From JAPORK01 sp026710285 (lineage in GTDB: Bacteria; Pseudomonadota; Gammaproteobacteria; Pseudomonadales; Endozoicomonadaceae): a DNA stretch of 64,000 nucleotides. The translations under genes were made by a program, and so were the position numbers. Numbering within the stretch: position 1 is the first letter of the stretch; every line of letters starts with the position of its first letter. Below the pieces are notes generated by a model that did not search any database, had not been told where the DNA came from, and saw only the letters and a program-made list of their open reading frames with translations. The DNA lies in assembly GCA_965201045.1 (NCBI GenBank), contig OZ241746.1, forward strand, positions 3,658,001 through 3,722,000. Direction: 5' to 3'. Positions 1 to 9,312 of the stretch are shown piece by piece.

Positions 1-793
1 CTTTAACCAGAATGTGGACACTGAAAGCGGTCAAATCCCGGTGAATTTGTGCAGTATTTTCTCGGATGGTAGATAACAATGCCCTCGCTAAAGCTTCCAT
101 TTTATTGGCTATTGGGTCTGGTTCTTCATAAAATATCAAAGTACATATTTCTCCTGCAGATAAGCGTTGCTTAATTTTTTTCCTAACCTCACTGACTGCT
201 ATGAACACCGTACGTGAAGACATGGTGTATTCATGACCACTGTTACTTCCTATACCAGGTTCTGTGAAACCTGTAGAAACTGCTCCCGCATAATTGGCAG
301 ATACAGATCTGACCATCCCTCTTTCAAGATTGAAGCTTTTTTCATCTGTAAAATATGATTGATTATAAATTGCCGGAACTGACTTAGAAAATCCGTCAGC
401 ATCGCAAGATGTTATATCTGCCTCAGCTCCTTTTGGTGTACTTTCTGCTGTTACGTTGACAACTTCTTCTGATAGCTTTTGAGCAGTATGCGCAGATGCG
501 ATTTTACGTACTTTATTCTGTGTGATCTCATTAGCATCGTTAGAGCGGCTTATAATCCAGTTGCGTATTTTTCGGTTATCAATATCTTTGTTTCTGAGTA
601 TTTCTTTCTCTTCATCTTTACGTTTGCCTTTTGATCCAAATGCCAGAGCAACTCTTTGTATGGCGACATTACGTTTCTGACCACCCAGTGAGGCAATTAT
701 ATCTGCACATTCTTCCATACTCAGATCTTTGTTGTCAGCTAAATTTGCAGACAAGACTGTTGGTTTCTGTTTAACTTCGATCATTCCATCCAT
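1..793 (-). CDS. Unknown protein, partial (3' end beyond left edge)
   Basis: An uninterrupted reading frame runs from an ATG at 793 leftward to base 1 (264 codons), so the C-terminus lies outside the window. A GGAG sits 11 bases before the ATG. The visible protein is hydrophilic and has no signal peptide or membrane segment. An early stretch is rich in charged residues (GKRKDEEKEIL near residues 60-70), followed by Ser/Thr- and Gly-rich sequence. I do not recognise a domain. In this neighbourhood a secreted effector is possible, but nothing in the sequence proves it. Confidence is for the gene being real, not for a function. Confidence 0.7.
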   Translation of the reverse strand, partial: MDGMIEVKQKPTVLSANLADNKDLSMEECADIIASLGGQKRNVAIQRVALAFGSKGKRKDEEKEILRNKDIDNRKIRNWIISRSNDANEITQNKVRKIASAHTAQKLSEEVVNVTAESTPKGAEADITSCDADGFSKSVPAIYNQSYFTDEKSFNLERGMVRSVSANYAGAVSTGFTEPGIGSNSGHEYTMSSRTVFIAVSEVRKKIKQRLSAGEICTLIFYEEPDPIANKMEALARALLSTIRENTAQIHRDLTAFSVHILVK

Positions 794-1183
794 AACTAAA
801 TCTACTCCAATTGTGTTAATAGTCAATGTTTATTGTTTGGATAATTAAAATATAAAAAAGATTCAATTCCTTTTTTTAAAGTTAACTGTACTTTATAATG
901 CGTTAGCAATACTAACGATCAGATGTTTATTATTCACTTGTAGAGTGAGTACAGGAATATCCAGCATTTGGTAAATCTTCAATTTTTAAATCCAGTATTA
1001 TTAATCCACGGGTATAAAATTTCTCTAAGCCAATAAAATAGCTAATGTTTCCTTTTATTAATATAATGTATCTTGTTTTATTATTACTTTAAAAGAACAG
1101 GGTCAAAAATTTGCTATATACTCACCTGTACGATAATTGTTACCAGATTTTATATGACAAGAATAAAAAGTGAGGGTTGAAAA
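794..1183. other. Intergenic, divergent upstream region
   Basis: About 390 AT-rich bases separate two divergently read genes, so promoters for both should lie here. I see no RNA gene or clear repeat. The right-hand gene has a good ribosome binding site (GAGGG, seven bases before its ATG). No convincing -35/-10 pair could be fixed by eye. Confidence 0.4.
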
Positions 1184-2701
1184 ATGAGAGTCATTGATAC
1201 ATTTTTTATAGTTAAGCTGGTTGTATTGCTCGTGATTATGGCAGGTTTTTCTGTTACATCTCAGGCAGGGTCTTTTAAATGTAAAACATGTGGTCAGGTT
1301 TTTGATGATGTGATTAAATATAAAAGTAATGACAATCTTGCAGGAACACAACCTATATGCATGAAATGCTTGTGTAAACAAAGTTTTACAATGAATGAAA
1401 GTTTGTGTGCTTCACCTTCAGGCATACAACTTTGTCAAAGAACTTCAGATGATACAACCTGTCATGTGTCTGATAACAAAGCAGAATTATTTGAAGAGAC
1501 TACTTTTACACAAGGAGTAATGGAAAACTCAAAACTAAAAAATGCTTCAGCAAATTATACAGAACCTGACGGTACAGAAGAATGCGGTGCTCCTGTATCG
1601 ATCCAGGACCCTCATGAATTTCTGCTACAGATATTAATAAAACTCAAAGCAAAAGAAATCCATATCACCCCTCATGAAAAAGATCAAAATAATATAGTGA
1701 AAGCTATTTTGTTTGCTTCTCAGAGTGATGATTTTCATCAGTTAAGAGCCCGGATCAATGAGATAAAAGTTCATGAAAAAATAAAGTCTTTGTATCATCT
1801 GAACGATATTTGTCTTCCTGATTTTTTTGTCAGTAATCCGCTTAAAATTGATAAATATAAAGAAGTAAACAAAATTTATCTGCTTGAAAGAAAGACTGAA
1901 GAAACTATCAGAAATACCATACAAAGAATAGAAGAAGAGGTTAATCAATATAAGCAGAATCAATCAGAAGATGAAGAGGACAGAATGTATTTTGAATTGT
2001 TATATTTTGCTATCAGGACAAATACACAAGGTCATCCTGTCATTACTTATCCGCTGGTAATTGGTACAGACTCTTCCAGGCAAGATACCGCTTTATATTT
2101 GTTTAATGAATCTAACTCTGTTTTATATGAATTATCCTGTGAAAGGTTACCTGAATTTCTGAGTTTTTGTCAGAAATGGGCTGCACAAAATAATCAGGCT
2201 ACAGGCATGTATAGTCTTGCAATAAGTTCGGCATTTATTCACCGACAAGATTGTGCAGGTAACAAATTTACAGATGAAACCGTGCAAACTATTGTCAATA
2301 ATTTTGATAAATTTTACCAAATATTAACCTGTTTTCAGATTCCTCAATCTGAATCAGTTGATATAAATAATTACACTCACTCATTAGATGGTCTCAGAAA
2401 ATTGGCTAAAACGATTGATCATGAAAAAGCTATTGCTCCATTTGCATCATGGTATAAAAAAGTGTGGACATCTGATGTAAAAGATAATAAGTCATTTGTT
2501 TTAAAACTATTGGGAATAAAAGCAGAAAATGGTGAAGAACCACTCATTATTGTTACACAGATTGATATAGATACTTACGCTATTAATTTGTTGCAAGGTA
2601 ATGGTAATTTCTTTCTGTTTCCTAAAATAGCGATGGTGCTTTTGGCTAAACAATTGATGTTTATTTCTGAAGATATTGTTGTTTATGAACTCACAAATTA
2701 A
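1184..2701 (+). CDS. Secreted zinc-ribbon protein, copy 1 (505 aa, function unknown)
   Basis: The protein starts with a typical Sec signal peptide: a short charged start, a hydrophobic core at about residues 7-22, and a likely cut after SQA near residue 28. It continues with a four-cysteine metal-site pattern: C33-x2-C36, then C59-x2-C62 with one further Cys at 64, which resembles a zinc ribbon. The remaining 400 residues are mixed alpha/beta with many Asp, Glu and Lys, and I recognise no enzyme motif. GAGGG seven bases before the ATG supports the start. A strong hairpin terminator follows at 2738-2775. A second copy lies at 7185-8669. Secretion is inferred from the signal peptide; the role is unknown. 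Confidence 0.85.
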   Translation: MRVIDTFFIVKLVVLLVIMAGFSVTSQAGSFKCKTCGQVFDDVIKYKSNDNLAGTQPICMKCLCKQSFTMNESLCASPSGIQLCQRTSDDTTCHVSDNKAELFEETTFTQGVMENSKLKNASANYTEPDGTEECGAPVSIQDPHEFLLQILIKLKAKEIHITPHEKDQNNIVKAILFASQSDDFHQLRARINEIKVHEKIKSLYHLNDICLPDFFVSNPLKIDKYKEVNKIYLLERKTEETIRNTIQRIEEEVNQYKQNQSEDEEDRMYFELLYFAIRTNTQGHPVITYPLVIGTDSSRQDTALYLFNESNSVLYELSCERLPEFLSFCQKWAAQNNQATGMYSLAISSAFIHRQDCAGNKFTDETVQTIVNNFDKFYQILTCFQIPQSESVDINNYTHSLDGLRKLAKTIDHEKAIAPFASWYKKVWTSDVKDNKSFVLKLLGIKAENGEEPLIIVTQIDIDTYAINLLQGNGNFFLFPKIAMVLLAKQLMFISEDIVVYELTN

Positions 2702-2737
2702 TTTGTATATAACAAGCACTGTCAGTTAATTAAAACG

Positions 2738-2775
2738 GGTGAGTTAAAAATACTCACCTTTACTTTTTTTATTTT
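2738..2775 (+). terminator. Rho-independent terminator of zinc-ribbon gene, copy 1
   Basis: GGTGAGT pairs with ACTCACC across a seven-base loop, followed by a T-rich tract of about 17 bases. It lies 37 bases after the stop codon. Confidence 0.8.
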
Positions 2776-2981
2776 CATATTGAATCATATGGAAATTTAT
2801 ATTCCAGTAACATAAAAAATGCTACATCATAGAGAAATAACTTTTATATATCTGGTCAGGTTACAGCATTTATATCAACTCTACTGCTGAAATAATTTCA
2901 TTCTTTTTTCCTTTGCTACGACATTGACCCACTATAAGACGATTACTCTTTGATCAGGCTGAAATAATGTGAAGTGTACTT

Positions 2982-3266
2982 TTATATTTTGCCGTCAATA
3001 GCAATTATTTCTCTATTGCTATCTGTTTTAATTTCATTTACCCATTCTATAAAACAATGGATAAACGCATCTGGATTGAGGGCAGCTATTACTCTGGCTA
3101 TGGTGTTATCACTGGGAATTTCCTGAGAAAAAGGTCTGAATTGCCTTAGCCATTTGAGTTTTCTTTTTTCAAATTTAACAATAGCTTCCCCACCTTCTTT
3201 ACCAGATAAAATTGCACTGACGACAAGAAACATAATATCTAAAAAATCATGTTTCTTGTTAATTTT
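2982..3266 (-). pseudogene. ISAs1-family transposase remnant, copy 1 (N-terminal part only)
   Basis: Read on the minus strand this encodes about 95 residues typical of the N-terminal region of ISAs1-family (H-repeat associated) transposases. It has HDFLDIMFLVVSAILSG, then SDNTIARVIAALN, and ends at the AIDGK just before the catalytic domain. Stop codons precede and follow it, so neither the true start nor the DDE core is present. It lies between the zinc-ribbon and F-box genes in both duplication copies, so the element decayed before the duplication. Confidence 0.7.
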
Positions 3267-3301
3267 GCTATCAAATCATTTTTTACCTAAAGTATGATAT
3301 T

Positions 3302-3339
3302 ACACTGGCAAGATAACTTCGAATACGTTATGCCAGTGT
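3302..3339. terminator. Hairpin overlapping the end of F-box/WD40 gene, copy 1
   Basis: ACACTGGCA pairs with TGCCAGTGT, and the stem extends inward with ATAAC/GTTAT. The hairpin covers the stop codon of the leftward gene at 3328. There is no strong T-run on the minus strand, so terminator function is only likely. In copy 2 its GCCAGTGTC arm is the target where the IS256-family element inserted. Confidence 0.45.
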
Positions 3340-4881
3340 CTTGTCAGAAGCAGTAATATTGTCAGAGCCGTTATTGTAAAGATCCCAAACCTTTATGGTC
3401 TCGTTTTCGAAGGAAACCAGACGGTAATCTCTTAGCTGTATAAATCCGTTGACTGCACCATCACATTTCAGCGTATGCACACATTCCTTACCTTTACTTT
3501 TTTCCAAATTCCAAATTTTCAGCGTTTTGTCATTAGAGGCTGAAATTAAAAAGCCATTTGGTAGTTCACCAACCTGGTTGATACGTTTTTCATGTCCTTT
3601 GAGCACTTTTACACATTCTTTACCACTCTCTTTTTTCAAATCCCAAATCTTCAGGTCACAATCTTTGTCAAGCTGACCCCATGAAACAAGAGATTTATTT
3701 GTCAATTCCATAACCCTTTTAACGCCATTTTTATATCCACTACTTAACATTCTTATGCATTCGCTTTCATTTGATTTTAGGTCCCAAATAAGTATGTCAT
3801 TACAATGACTAGAATCTTTATCGATTGAAACTTCAGTGATCCAGGTCAATATGTCTTCGGTTTCCAGCTTTATCATCCCGCCAAATTCGTGCTGCTGAAA
3901 ATCTTTTTTCGCTACCTCAGGGGGGGATAAAGTTTTTGATGGGTTTATATTATTCTGTTCATTCTTCAGATTCCAAATCTTTATTGTTCCATCCTGGCTA
4001 CAGGAAGCGATCACATCATCTTTTATGTCTATAATCTCCCTAATACTAAATTCATGTCCAGATAATCTTTTTATTTTTTCAAATACGCCGGATTCATTTT
4101 GCTTAAAAACTATTATTTGGTTATGAGAAGTAGTCGTCAGAAATAATCCACTTTTTATTAGTGGCAAATCATAACGAGAAGGATCATGACGAACATCAAA
4201 AAGTATCTGTTTATGTATTGGATCAGTTTGTGAACAGTCCCAGATATCCAGCTGATCATCTCTACTTGCAGCAATTACATTATAATTATTTAACGACGTA
4301 ATTCTGCCGGGTGACTTAATAGCTGCTTCTGGCAGAGTTTTTAACTCAAATCCATTTAGCTCTAAGATGTACAGATGCCCTGGAGGATCCTGATAAATCA
4401 TATTAGAGATGATAGCCAATTTCCCATTTTTTAGCTGTACAATTTGTTGAAGCCTCTCACCCGGCATTGATTTCTCATCTATAAACTCAGGTTTATCATT
4501 TATTTGCGTATTAGCAGCAATCTTTCCTACTAGCTTTATTGATTGTTTATATGAAGGATTTATTAGAGGATAACCATGGTTAGCAATGCAGCGTTGCAAA
4601 TACTCTCTCGAATTGTCTTTTTGTAATTCAGACGCATCACTATTTTGTTTGCTGTAAGCGTCTGCAAAAACCCCAAAATCCAACCTTTCATACAAGGTAG
4701 AGCATGTTTGCGCAAGACGGCAAAAACTCTTGACATCAAGCTCTTTTGAAATCTTTCTCAAAATTTCAGGAGAGCAACGCTCAAGAAAACTAGAAGAACT
4801 ACTTGAGCTTTCATTGTTTTCAACATTTTCATTGATAAATTCTGCAGTGGAATTATTTGATGTATTTAAATTTGTGTTCAT
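3328..4881 (-). CDS. F-box / WD40-repeat protein, copy 1 (517 aa)
   Basis: After a Ser/Asn-rich N-terminus with a run of seven serines, residues 32-70 form an F-box (LERCSPEILRKISKELD and a following SFCRLAQTCSTLY helix). WD40-type repeats follow from about residue 140, with repeated GHE...ASCSQDGTIKIWNL and GHE...SASNDKTLKIWNL units. F-box proteins bind Skp1 in eukaryotic SCF ubiquitin ligases and WD40 blades bind substrates. Bacterial F-box proteins are normally injected effectors, so a role in redirecting host ubiquitination is inferred. There is no signal peptide, consistent with T3SS delivery. The diverged twin is at 10684-12270. Confidence 0.9.
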   Translation of the reverse strand: MNTNLNTSNNSTAEFINENVENNESSSSSSSFLERCSPEILRKISKELDVKSFCRLAQTCSTLYERLDFGVFADAYSKQNSDASELQKDNSREYLQRCIANHGYPLINPSYKQSIKLVGKIAANTQINDKPEFIDEKSMPGERLQQIVQLKNGKLAIISNMIYQDPPGHLYILELNGFELKTLPEAAIKSPGRITSLNNYNVIAASRDDQLDIWDCSQTDPIHKQILFDVRHDPSRYDLPLIKSGLFLTTTSHNQIIVFKQNESGVFEKIKRLSGHEFSIREIIDIKDDVIASCSQDGTIKIWNLKNEQNNINPSKTLSPPEVAKKDFQQHEFGGMIKLETEDILTWITEVSIDKDSSHCNDILIWDLKSNESECIRMLSSGYKNGVKRVMELTNKSLVSWGQLDKDCDLKIWDLKKESGKECVKVLKGHEKRINQVGELPNGFLISASNDKTLKIWNLEKSKGKECVHTLKCDGAVNGFIQLRDYRLVSFENETIKVWDLYNNGSDNITASDKTLA

Positions 4882-5264
4882 GTGTCTTCTCGTATAAAAA
4901 TTAATGTGTTATATGATAAAAACAGTGATATTACTAAAATATGCAGTACTTAAAAATTCACTAATTACCTAAACTAAAAGATATCTAGTTAGGTAAAAAA
5001 AAGTTATCAACTAAACAGATATTGTAAAATTGGACATATCTATATTCAGCGGTATAACTTTTTTTAGTTTTGACATGCTTATCTGACGAATAATATGGCA
5101 TTGAAATTATCAGGGTCTTTATATTAATTGAATTTGATTTTACCTGTCAACCGTTTTTTCCTCTGTACATGACACAAAATGATAATTCGATCATAAGGAA
5201 ATCTTAACTTATTGATATTGCTTTTAAAAAAATATTATATTCTTTTTTAAAAAGGAATATAAAA
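4882..5264. other. Upstream region of F-box gene, copy 1
   Basis: About 380 very AT-rich bases lie between the divergent F-box gene and the transposase remnant. The region is nearly identical to 12271-12650 in copy 2, with only a handful of differences, although the adjoining coding sequence is much more divergent. It must hold the F-box gene promoter. No further gene is seen. Confidence 0.4.
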
Positions 5265-5822
5265 ATGCGGCATATCAGTACAGTGGTCAATATTTTAAAA
5301 CAACATTTTTCAATAGATAAACGCCTGTTAAACTCTCTTGTTCTCATGCTGTCTTCGTTATTACAAATGCGAACGGTCAATATCAAGCTATTGGCACAAG
5401 CAATGGCAAATAATATAAAAACAGACAGTGCTTATGGTAAACTACAACGCTTGATAAGCAAACTATCTATAGATATGTTACATTTATCAGCATTAATGTT
5501 GTCATGGTTTTATAAAAAAATGAAAACTTGTTATTAAAGCCCTTTAGCTGGAGAGCATGAAAGCCATTAGTTATGCGATGGAAAAAATTAGAACCACTGT
5601 CTATACCCATTATAAATACGACTATTAATTTGTAGTTTTGTCATATACAGAGATCGACAGTAAAGTAACTTTTGATCATGAAAAAGTAATTGCTGCTAAA
5701 TTAGAGAAAAACCGTGAAATAGCGATAAAAGGGTTAATTCAGGTTGTCAAAAACATATTAATGATCTGGTTGCAAATTACAGTTATCTGCGTTGCTATAA
5801 ATAAAAATAAGGATATGAATTA
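5265..5822 (+). pseudogene. Decayed IS4-like transposase remnant, copy 1
   Basis: The first 90 codons (5265-5537) match the style of IS4-family transposase N-termini: VNILKQHF, then MRTVNIKLLAQAMANN and AYGKLQRLISKLSIDM. The frame then stops. A later piece at 5638-5822 (SYTEIDSKVTFDHEKVIA) and its other frames read like scraps of a transposase C-terminal half, but this is weaker. No intact catalytic domain or flanking inverted repeats are visible. The same remnant, with one amino-acid change in the first part, is at 12651-13208. Confidence 0.55.
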
Positions 5823-5977
5823 AACGATGTCTGTCCTCATTTAATATGTTCATAGTGCTTTGATACTATTTGTTATAATTTATAAAAAAATCACACATAT
5901 TGTTACAGACTCCTCTATAATGATTGATAAATTTAAAGACAAGAAAAGTTTTTTACTCACATTTTATATCAATACTT

Positions 5978-6104
5978 CAGACAGTTTTTAAAAATCTACC
6001 ATGCATTAAACTGTAAGCTATTGATTTTCCAGGGTATTTTTTACAACAAGATGAAAAATAAATCCTTTTAAAATCAATAGCTTACAAAAAATGTCCGCAG
6101 TGTT
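5978..6104. repeat. MITE-like palindromic repeat, copy in duplication unit 1
   Basis: A block of about 127 bases begins with a GACAGTTTTTAAAAATC-like end and finishes with the reverse complement of GACATTTTTTGTAAGC. Inside it are 17-base perfect inverted repeats at 6012-6028 and 6070-6086. The same element occurs in opposite orientation at 19285-19412, outside the duplication. It has no coding capacity, so a miniature transposable element is the best reading. Confidence 0.65.
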
Positions 6105-6265
6105 GTTATATTCCCTACAAAAAAACAGATTATTTTAACAAACATCAATACCCACAAGGGAACTGAATTAAAAACTATGACACAAATCGTATAATATTTT
6201 TTTGTTTTGAAAAGATATGAAAAATACTCAACAAGGGTTTTTACCGACAAATTTGGAGAATGATA

Positions 6266-6742
6266 ATGAAAATAAAATATCTAACGACGCTTTGTGCTGT
6301 TTCGTTAACTATATTATCTGGCTTTACTTTAATATCTAATGCAAAAGTAGATACTCATAAGCTTATTGAGCAAGCAGATAGTAACCATCTGATTGCAGAA
6401 AAATTACAACCTTCACTATTAGGCAAATGGAAAAATCAACGTGGTTCAGTGCTACAAATTCTTTCGGCTACCAATAATGTTTTAACAGGTACATTTACGA
6501 CTGCTGTTGCTAAAACGAAACAGTGTATTGGTAAACCACTTCCTGCAACAGGATATGTGAATGGTGATGCTATTTCATTAATAATCAACTTTGCTCCATG
6601 TAATTCTCCTTATACTGTAGCTATGACAGGTTATCTGTCTCATGACAATAAGCTTCATACTATGTATATGGCACAAAACCAAAATCGAAATCAGTGGAAT
6701 GCCTGTATTATTAATGCAGATGTTTACCATAAATTTAAATAA
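6266..6742 (+). CDS. Avidin/streptavidin-like secreted protein (158 aa)
   Basis: A Sec signal peptide (hydrophobic core about residues 5-22, likely cut after SNA) is followed by an avidin-family barrel pattern. WKNQRGS aligns with streptavidin WYNQLGS, LTGTFTTAV with LTGTYESAV, and QWNACIINADVYHK with AWKSTLVGHDTFTK. By this alignment the biotin-contacting Asn, Ser and final Asp, and the Trp contributed across subunits, are kept. Tyr43 is Phe, and the Trp79, Trp92 and Trp108 positions are non-Trp, so affinity may be weaker. Two cysteines (in QCIGK and APCNS) could form a disulfide. The start at 6266 is chosen because GGAG lies seven bases before it; the ATG at 6260 is too close. Confidence 0.75.
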   Translation: MKIKYLTTLCAVSLTILSGFTLISNAKVDTHKLIEQADSNHLIAEKLQPSLLGKWKNQRGSVLQILSATNNVLTGTFTTAVAKTKQCIGKPLPATGYVNGDAISLIINFAPCNSPYTVAMTGYLSHDNKLHTMYMAQNQNRNQWNACIINADVYHKFK

Positions 6743-6779
6743 ATAGCAGCAATTTTAAAGCAATAATAAAAAAACAGTT

Positions 6780-6953
6780 CAACAAATATCAGACTGACAT
6801 ACTAAGAAAAAATTAAAACCCTTTAGCAGTGGTTTACAAATTTACCTAACCTGTGAACAGAGGCAAGATCTGATTGCACATTTAAAGGGTACTGCTTATA
6901 CAAAAGTGGTGGACATTTTCCAGTATGTCAAAGTAACAATGGAAAGGTGTAAA
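6780..6953 (+). other. Short transposase-like scrap or noncoding spacer
   Basis: One frame reads IYLTCEQRQDLIAHLKGT and continues without an obvious start, in the manner of an IS630-type transposase N-terminus. It is too short to assign with confidence. The identical stretch recurs at 13896-14069 just before the end of intact add. Confidence 0.25.
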
Positions 6954-7220
6954 CTACTCAATTTCAGCTACCGCATTCACTTCTTTGATCCTGGCAGCTT
7001 TGGTCTCTGCGTCCAGCAGTGATGCGGTAAAAGAATTGTGAGCCAGTTGTACCAGTGTTGCTTTGTCCAATGATAATGCTTTGGCTACTGCAAAGTAATT
7101 TTCATTGATATAACCACCGAAATAGGCCGGGTCATCGGAGTTAACAGTTGCCAGCAGATCGAGATCCAGCATATGTTGTAACGGATGGGCACTCATATCA
7201 TTTACTACCCCCAGTTTTAT
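6954..7220 (-). pseudogene. add 3' fragment left by the tandem duplication
   Basis: The sequence matches the last 89 codons of the complete adenosine deaminase gene (14070-14336). It includes the NSDDPAYFGG metal-site region and the final helices. It is cut at 7220, where sequence from the zinc-ribbon gene begins. Without the N-terminal HxH and HAGE segments it cannot be active. An ATG-started frame can be read through the junction on the minus strand, but its first half is antisense to the zinc-ribbon gene. Confidence 0.9.
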
Positions 7221-8669
7221 GTTACATCTCAGGCAGGGTCTTTTAAATGTAAAACATGTGGTCAGATTCTTGATGATGTGATTAAATACAAAAGTGATGA
7301 CAATCTTGCAGGAATACAACCTATATGCATGAAATGCTTGTGTGAACAAAGTTTTACAATGGATGAAAGTTTGTGTGCTTCACCTTCAGGCATACAACTT
7401 TATCAAAGAACTTCAGATAATATAACACGTCATATGTCTTATAAAGAAGCAGAATTATTTGAAGAGACTACTTTTACACAAGAAGTAATAGAAAACTCAA
7501 AACTAAAAAATGCTTCAGCAAATTATACAGAACCTGACGGTACAGAAGAATGCGGTGCTCCTGTATCGATCCAGGACCCTCATGAATTTCTGCTACAGAT
7601 ATTAATAAAACTCAAAGCAAAAGAAATCCATATCACCCCTCATGAAAAAGGCCAAAATAATATAGTGAAAGCTATTTTGTTTGCTTCTCAGAGTGATGAT
7701 TTTCATCAGTTAAGAGCCCGGATCAATGAGATAAAAGTTCATGAAAAAATAAAGTCTTTGTATCATCTGAACGATATTTGTCTTCCTGATTTTTTTGTCA
7801 GTAATCCGCTTAAAATTGATAAATATAAAGAAGTAAACAAAATTTATCTGCTTGAAAGAAAGACTGAAGAAACTATCAGAAATACCATACAAAGAATAGA
7901 AGAAGAGGTTAATCAATATAAGCAGAATCAATCAGAAGATGAAGAGGACAGAATGTATTTTGAATTGTTATATTTTGCTATCAGGACAAATATACAAGGT
8001 CATCCTGTCATTACTTATCCGCTGGTAATTGGTACAGACTCTTCCGGACAAGATACCGCTTTATATTTGTTTAATGAATCTGACTCTGTTTTATATGAAT
8101 TATCCTGTGAAAGGTTACCTGAATTTCTGAGTTTTTGTCAGAAATGGGCTGCACAAAATAATCAGGCTACAGGCATGTATAGTCTTGCAATAAGTTCGGC
8201 ATTTATTCACCGACAAGATTGTGCAGGTAACAAATTTACAGATGAAACCGTGCAAACTATTGTCAATAATTTTGATAAATTTTACCAAATATTAACCTGT
8301 TTTCAGATTCCTCAATCTGAATCAGTTGATATAAATAATTACACTCTCTCATTAGATGGTCTCAGAAAATTGGCTAAAACGATTGATCATGAAAAAGCTA
8401 TTGCTCCATTTGCATCATGGTATAAAAAAGTGTGGACATCTGATGTAAAAGATAATAAGTCATTTGTTTTAAAACTATTGGGAATAAAAGCAGAAAATGG
8501 TGAAGAACCGCTCATTATTGTTACACAGATTGATATAGATACTTACGCTATTAATTTGTTGCAAGGTAATGGTAATTTCTTTCTGTTTCCTAAAATAGCG
8601 ATGGTGCTTTTGGCTAAACAATTGATGTTTATTTCTGAAGATATTGTTGTTTATGAACTCACAAATTAA
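7185..8669 (+). CDS. Zinc-ribbon protein, copy 2, signal peptide lost (fusion at duplication junction)
   Basis: From residue 13 onward this matches the zinc-ribbon protein at 1184-2701, including both CxxC pairs. The first 12 residues are instead translated from antisense add sequence (start MGTHIIYYPQFY). The signal peptide and the original promoter and ribosome binding site are gone, so this copy is probably not exported and may not be expressed. The first 90 residues after the junction differ at about 18 positions from copy 1, mostly amino-acid-changing. The remaining 390 differ at about five. Treat it as a probable pseudogene with an intact frame. Confidence 0.6.
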   Translation: MGTHIIYYPQFYVTSQAGSFKCKTCGQILDDVIKYKSDDNLAGIQPICMKCLCEQSFTMDESLCASPSGIQLYQRTSDNITRHMSYKEAELFEETTFTQEVIENSKLKNASANYTEPDGTEECGAPVSIQDPHEFLLQILIKLKAKEIHITPHEKGQNNIVKAILFASQSDDFHQLRARINEIKVHEKIKSLYHLNDICLPDFFVSNPLKIDKYKEVNKIYLLERKTEETIRNTIQRIEEEVNQYKQNQSEDEEDRMYFELLYFAIRTNIQGHPVITYPLVIGTDSSGQDTALYLFNESDSVLYELSCERLPEFLSFCQKWAAQNNQATGMYSLAISSAFIHRQDCAGNKFTDETVQTIVNNFDKFYQILTCFQIPQSESVDINNYTLSLDGLRKLAKTIDHEKAIAPFASWYKKVWTSDVKDNKSFVLKLLGIKAENGEEPLIIVTQIDIDTYAINLLQGNGNFFLFPKIAMVLLAKQLMFISEDIVVYELTN

Positions 8670-8705
8670 TTTGTATATAACAAGCACTGTCAGTTAATTA
8701 AAACG

Positions 8706-8743
8706 GGTGAGTTAAAAATACTCACCTTTACTTTTTTTATTTT
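8706..8743 (+). terminator. Rho-independent terminator, copy 2
   Basis: Identical to the hairpin and T-tract at 2738-2775, 37 bases after the stop of the zinc-ribbon copy. Confidence 0.75.
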
Positions 8744-8951
8744 CATATTGAATCATATGGAAATTTATATTCCAGTAACATAAAAAATGCTACATCATAG
8801 AGAAATAACTTTTATATATGTCTGGTCAGGTTACAGCATTTATATCAACTCTACTGCTGAAATAATTTCATTCTTTTTTCCTTTGCTACGACATTGACCC
8901 ACTATAAGACGATTACTCTTTGATCAGGCTGAAATAATGTGAAGTGTACTT

Positions 8952-9236
8952 TTATATTTTGCCGTCAATAGCAATTATTTCTCTATTGCTATCTGTTTTA
9001 ATTTCATTTACCCATTCTATAAAACAATGGATAAACGCATCTGGATTGAGGGCAGCTATTACTCTGGCTATGGTGTTATCACTGGGAATTTCCTGAGAAA
9101 AAGGTCTGAATTGCCTTAGCCATTTGAGTTTTCTTTTTTCAAATTTAACAATAGCTTCCCCACCTTCTTTACCAGATAAAATTGCACTGACGACAAGAAA
9201 CATAATATCTAAAAAATCATGTTTCTTGTTAATTTT
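8952..9236 (-). pseudogene. ISAs1-family transposase remnant, copy 2
   Basis: Its translation is identical to the remnant at 2982-3266 and is truncated at the same point (AIDGK). This shows it was already dead when the region duplicated. Confidence 0.7.
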
Positions 9237-9312
9237 GCTATCAAATCATTTTTTACCTAAAGTATGATATTACACTGGCAAGATAACTTCGAATACGTTG
9301 TGCCAGTGTCTG

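Larger units (their letters stand above)
1253..7220. repeat. Tandem duplication, copy 1 (5,968 bp)
   Basis: This segment is repeated head-to-tail by 7221-14336. Matching points lie 5,968 bases apart before the IS256 insertion (2738 and 8706). After that insertion and a deletion they are 7,116 apart (6954 and 14070). The junction at 7220/7221 joins sequence from inside add (counterpart 14336) to sequence from inside the zinc-ribbon gene (counterpart 1253), with only one shared base. That points to illegitimate recombination rather than long-homology exchange. Copy 1 keeps the intact zinc-ribbon gene, F-box/WD40 gene and avidin-like gene, but only the 3' end of add. Confidence 0.95.

Noticed and set aside
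1103..1381. 92-codon minus-strand frame opposite the zinc-ribbon gene start
   Set aside because: It is antisense to a better supported gene with a signal peptide, has no ribosome binding site and no recognisable features.
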